Shown one piece after another: positions 42,505 to 44,269 of a stretch of 44,269 bases of DNA (position 1 is its first letter; every line of letters starts with the position of its first letter). The stretch is taken from contig CAYRAV010000024.1 in the NCBI GenBank assembly GCA_964422365.1, positions 1-44,269 of the forward strand, read 5' to 3'. The stretch is from CAYRAV01 sp964422365. GTDB taxonomy: Bacteria > Bacillota > Clostridia > Lachnospirales > Lachnospiraceae. Below the pieces are notes generated by a model. That model was not told the origin of the DNA, ran no database searches, and worked only from the letters and a program-made list of their open reading frames with translations. A program made the position numbers and the translations under genes.

Positions 42505-44199
42505 ATGCCGGAAACCGTTGCCATAGGAATACAGGATTTTGCAGAACTCCGAAAAAGACAATGTTTTTATATAGACAAAACAAATTTTATAAAAGAATGG
42601 TGGGAATCAGAGGATGATGTTACTTTAATCACCCGTCCCCGCCGCTTTGGAAAAACCCTGAACATAAGCATGATGGAAGCATTTTTCTCTATCCGCTATG
42701 AAGGACGGGGAGATTTGTTTGAAGGGCTTTCTGTCTGGAATGAGGAAAAATATAGGGAATTGCAGGGTACTTATCCTGTCATTAGTATTTCCTTTGCCAC
42801 TATAAAAGAAAGCAATTTTGCAAATACCAGAGAAAATATCTGTAGGATGATTACTGATTTATATGATGCTTACAACAGTCTGCTTGACAGTGAACAGCTT
42901 TCAGAAAATGAAAAATTTTATATCCGGGAAACCATAGCACAAAAAGAAAAGATGAATGATGTCTTTGTTTGTAAATCCTTGCACCGGTTATCCTTGTATC
43001 TTTCGAAACACTATGGAAAAAAAGTGATTATTTTTCTGGATGAATACGATACTCCCATGCAGGAAGCGTATATACATGGCTATTGGGAAGAATTGATTTC
43101 TTTTATGCGTAGTCTGTTTAACTTCACTTTTAAGACCAATCCTTATCTGGAACGTGCCATTATGACGGGGATTACCAGAGTAAGTAAGGAATCCATTTTT
43201 TCTGACTTGAACAATCTAAAATTGGTTACCACTACATCCAATGAATATGCCACATCTTTTGGTTTTACGGAACAGGAGGTGTTTGAAGCGTTGGAGAAAT
43301 ATGGTCTGTCCGATAGTAAAGAGCATGTAAAGAAATGGTACGATGGATTTACATTTGGCAATGTGACAGATATTTATAATCCATGGTCAATTATCAACTT
43401 TCTGGATACAGGAAAATTTGCACCTTACTGGGCAAATACCAGTTCCAATGGTCTGGTGGGGAAATTAATCCGCAGCGGCAGCCAGGATGTAAAAATGATT
43501 ATGGAAGATTTATTAAGAGGAAATACTTTTGTTACAGAAGTGGATGAACAGATTGTATTTAACCAATTAGATACCAAAGAAAATGCTATATGGAGTCTTC
43601 TGCTGGCAAGTGGTTATCTCAAAGTTGAGAACTATACCTTTCAAAAGCGGAGAAACCGTTATTTATATGGTTTAAAACTTACCAATCTAGAAGTGCAGAT
43701 AATGTTTGAAGATTTGATTAAGGGATGGTTTGAAGAAACAGCTTTTAACTATAACTGCTTTATCAAAGCATTATTACTGGACGACCTGGATGCCATGAAC
43801 GAGTATATGAATGATGTAGCCCTACAAATCTTCAGCAGTTTTGATACCGGAACACACCCTTCCAAAAAGCAGCAGCCGGAGCGGTTTTACCATGGATTTG
43901 TTTTAGGACTGCTGGTGGATCTCCGTGACCGCTATCTGCTGACCTCTAACCGGGAAAGCGGTTTTGGCAGATATGATGTCATTTTAGAACCATTGGAAAA
44001 TCACTTGGATGCTATTATTCTGGAATTTAAGGTACACAAACCAAAGAGGGAAGCTGCCTTAGAAGATACGGTTCATGCTGCCTTAACACAAATTGAAGAA
44101 AAAGGTTATGCTACGGATTTAATGGCAAAAGGAATTCCAAAAGAGAGAATACGCTGTTATGGTTTTGCTTTTGAGGGAAGTACTGTATTAATTGGATAA
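42505..44199 (+). CDS. AAA-ATPase-like / PD-(D/E)XK nuclease family protein (DUF1703)
   Basis: About 564 residues from MPETVAIGIQDFAELRKRQC; start at 42505 with GGGGAGGTGGCAGAT before it (GTG at 42496 overlaps the site). The N-terminal AAA-ATPase-like domain has a modified P-loop ITRPRRFGKTLNISMM near 46-61 and Walker B VIIFLDEYDTPM near 178-189. The C-terminal nuclease-fold domain (about 470-564) has the D-x(n)-E-x-K pattern in GRYDVILEPLENHLDAIILEFK. Such proteins are abundant, variable in copy number and of unknown role; a link to mobile or defence functions is inference. Related tails occur at 41661 and beyond the right edge. Confidence 0.88.
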   Translation: MPETVAIGIQDFAELRKRQCFYIDKTNFIKEWWESEDDVTLITRPRRFGKTLNISMMEAFFSIRYEGRGDLFEGLSVWNEEKYRELQGTYPVISISFATIKESNFANTRENICRMITDLYDAYNSLLDSEQLSENEKFYIRETIAQKEKMNDVFVCKSLHRLSLYLSKHYGKKVIIFLDEYDTPMQEAYIHGYWEELISFMRSLFNFTFKTNPYLERAIMTGITRVSKESIFSDLNNLKLVTTTSNEYATSFGFTEQEVFEALEKYGLSDSKEHVKKWYDGFTFGNVTDIYNPWSIINFLDTGKFAPYWANTSSNGLVGKLIRSGSQDVKMIMEDLLRGNTFVTEVDEQIVFNQLDTKENAIWSLLLASGYLKVENYTFQKRRNRYLYGLKLTNLEVQIMFEDLIKGWFEETAFNYNCFIKALLLDDLDAMNEYMNDVALQIFSSFDTGTHPSKKQQPERFYHGFVLGLLVDLRDRYLLTSNRESGFGRYDVILEPLENHLDAIILEFKVHKPKREAALEDTVHAALTQIEEKGYATDLMAKGIPKERIRCYGFAFEGSTVLIG

Positions 44200-44246
44200 G
44201 AAAAAAGAGAGCTTAATTGCTCTCTTTTTTCTTATCCAATTAATAC
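44185..44246. terminator. Large palindromic bidirectional terminator between convergent DUF1703 genes
   Basis: Arms at 44185-44212 and 44219-44246 are 28 bp, perfectly complementary, around TTAATT. The core GAAAAAAGAGAGC/GCTCTCTTTTTTC gives T-runs on both strands; the outer part encodes VLIG-stop of each converging gene. Confidence 0.85.
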
Positions 44247-44269
44247 TTCCTTTTCCTTAAATGCAAATC
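44232..44269 (-). CDS. 3' end of a second DUF1703-type gene (partial)
   Basis: On minus the edge of the window encodes FAFKEKEVLIG followed by TAA (44232-44234), the same C-terminus as the gene ending at 44199. The rest lies beyond the window. It converges on its paralog, with the stop codon inside the shared palindrome. Confidence 0.6.
   Translation of the reverse strand, partial: FAFKEKEVLIG

Noticed and set aside
1..44269. CRISPR array
   Set aside because: Repeats seen are dispersed or single tandem pairs; none shows regular spacing with unique spacers, and no cas genes are present.

Overview
The window is low-GC DNA from an anaerobic gut-type Firmicute, most likely a Lachnospiraceae (Clostridia). 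The basis is the gene set: a secreted multi-domain amylase with two starch-binding modules, a homocysteine methyltransferase/MTHFR fusion, DapL, an ANTAR regulator beside a GSI-type glutamine synthetase, DUF1848, DUF1622, and a Tn1549-like conjugative-element scar. Genus cannot be fixed from sequence alone. Most housekeeping genes lie on the minus strand; the stress cluster at 28-32.5 kb and the last gene are on plus.

1-7 kb is a decayed accessory region. It holds a frameshifted GNAT-cupin fusion, two gene stubs joined at a deletion scar (methyltransferase N-terminus, DUF6061-like), a small intact hypothetical gene, and remnants of a conjugative element: a MobC-like gene with an in-frame stop, a VirD4/TraG C-terminus and a probable serine-recombinase piece. 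Between the remnants sits an intact minus-strand module: a TetR regulator, then ABC ATPase, ABC permease and alpha/beta hydrolase, tightly coupled and with repeated operator-like sites.

7-28 kb is mostly chromosomal core: XRE regulator, starch amylase, a chemoreceptor signalling domain without a sensor, RadA with a small conserved partner, GntR(YtrA-like)-ClpC, MutY, IlvC and IlvN for branched-chain amino acids, two family-2 glycosyltransferases, and a methionine/one-carbon pair (MetH and YitJ-like HMT/MTHFR). MutY and one glycosyltransferase share a ~110 bp leader made of two hairpins plus a short ORF that overlaps each start codon by exactly 11 nt.

28-32.5 kb (plus) is a PspA-YdjG-YdjH-YdjI-like envelope stress cluster. 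32.7-38.4 kb (minus) holds a decayed toxin/immunity-like cassette and a dapL fragment downstream of the real dapL, then a striking pair: a glutamine-synthetase-like protein lacking several catalytic residues and an ANTAR regulator whose receiver domain lacks the phosphoacceptor. A HAD phosphatase and a DUF1622 membrane protein follow.

39-44 kb is accessory: a small secreted protein, a DUF1848 protein, frameshifted small genes, and a DUF1703-type AAA/PD-(D/E)XK protein. It converges on a second copy at the right edge through a 28-bp-arm palindrome, and a third tail fragment lies at 41.66 kb.

A dispersed repeat family with ends like TCTAGAGCGTGTTTGAAAAT occurs in many intergenic gaps and in one case supplies the end of mutY. 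No rRNA, tRNA or CRISPR array was found.
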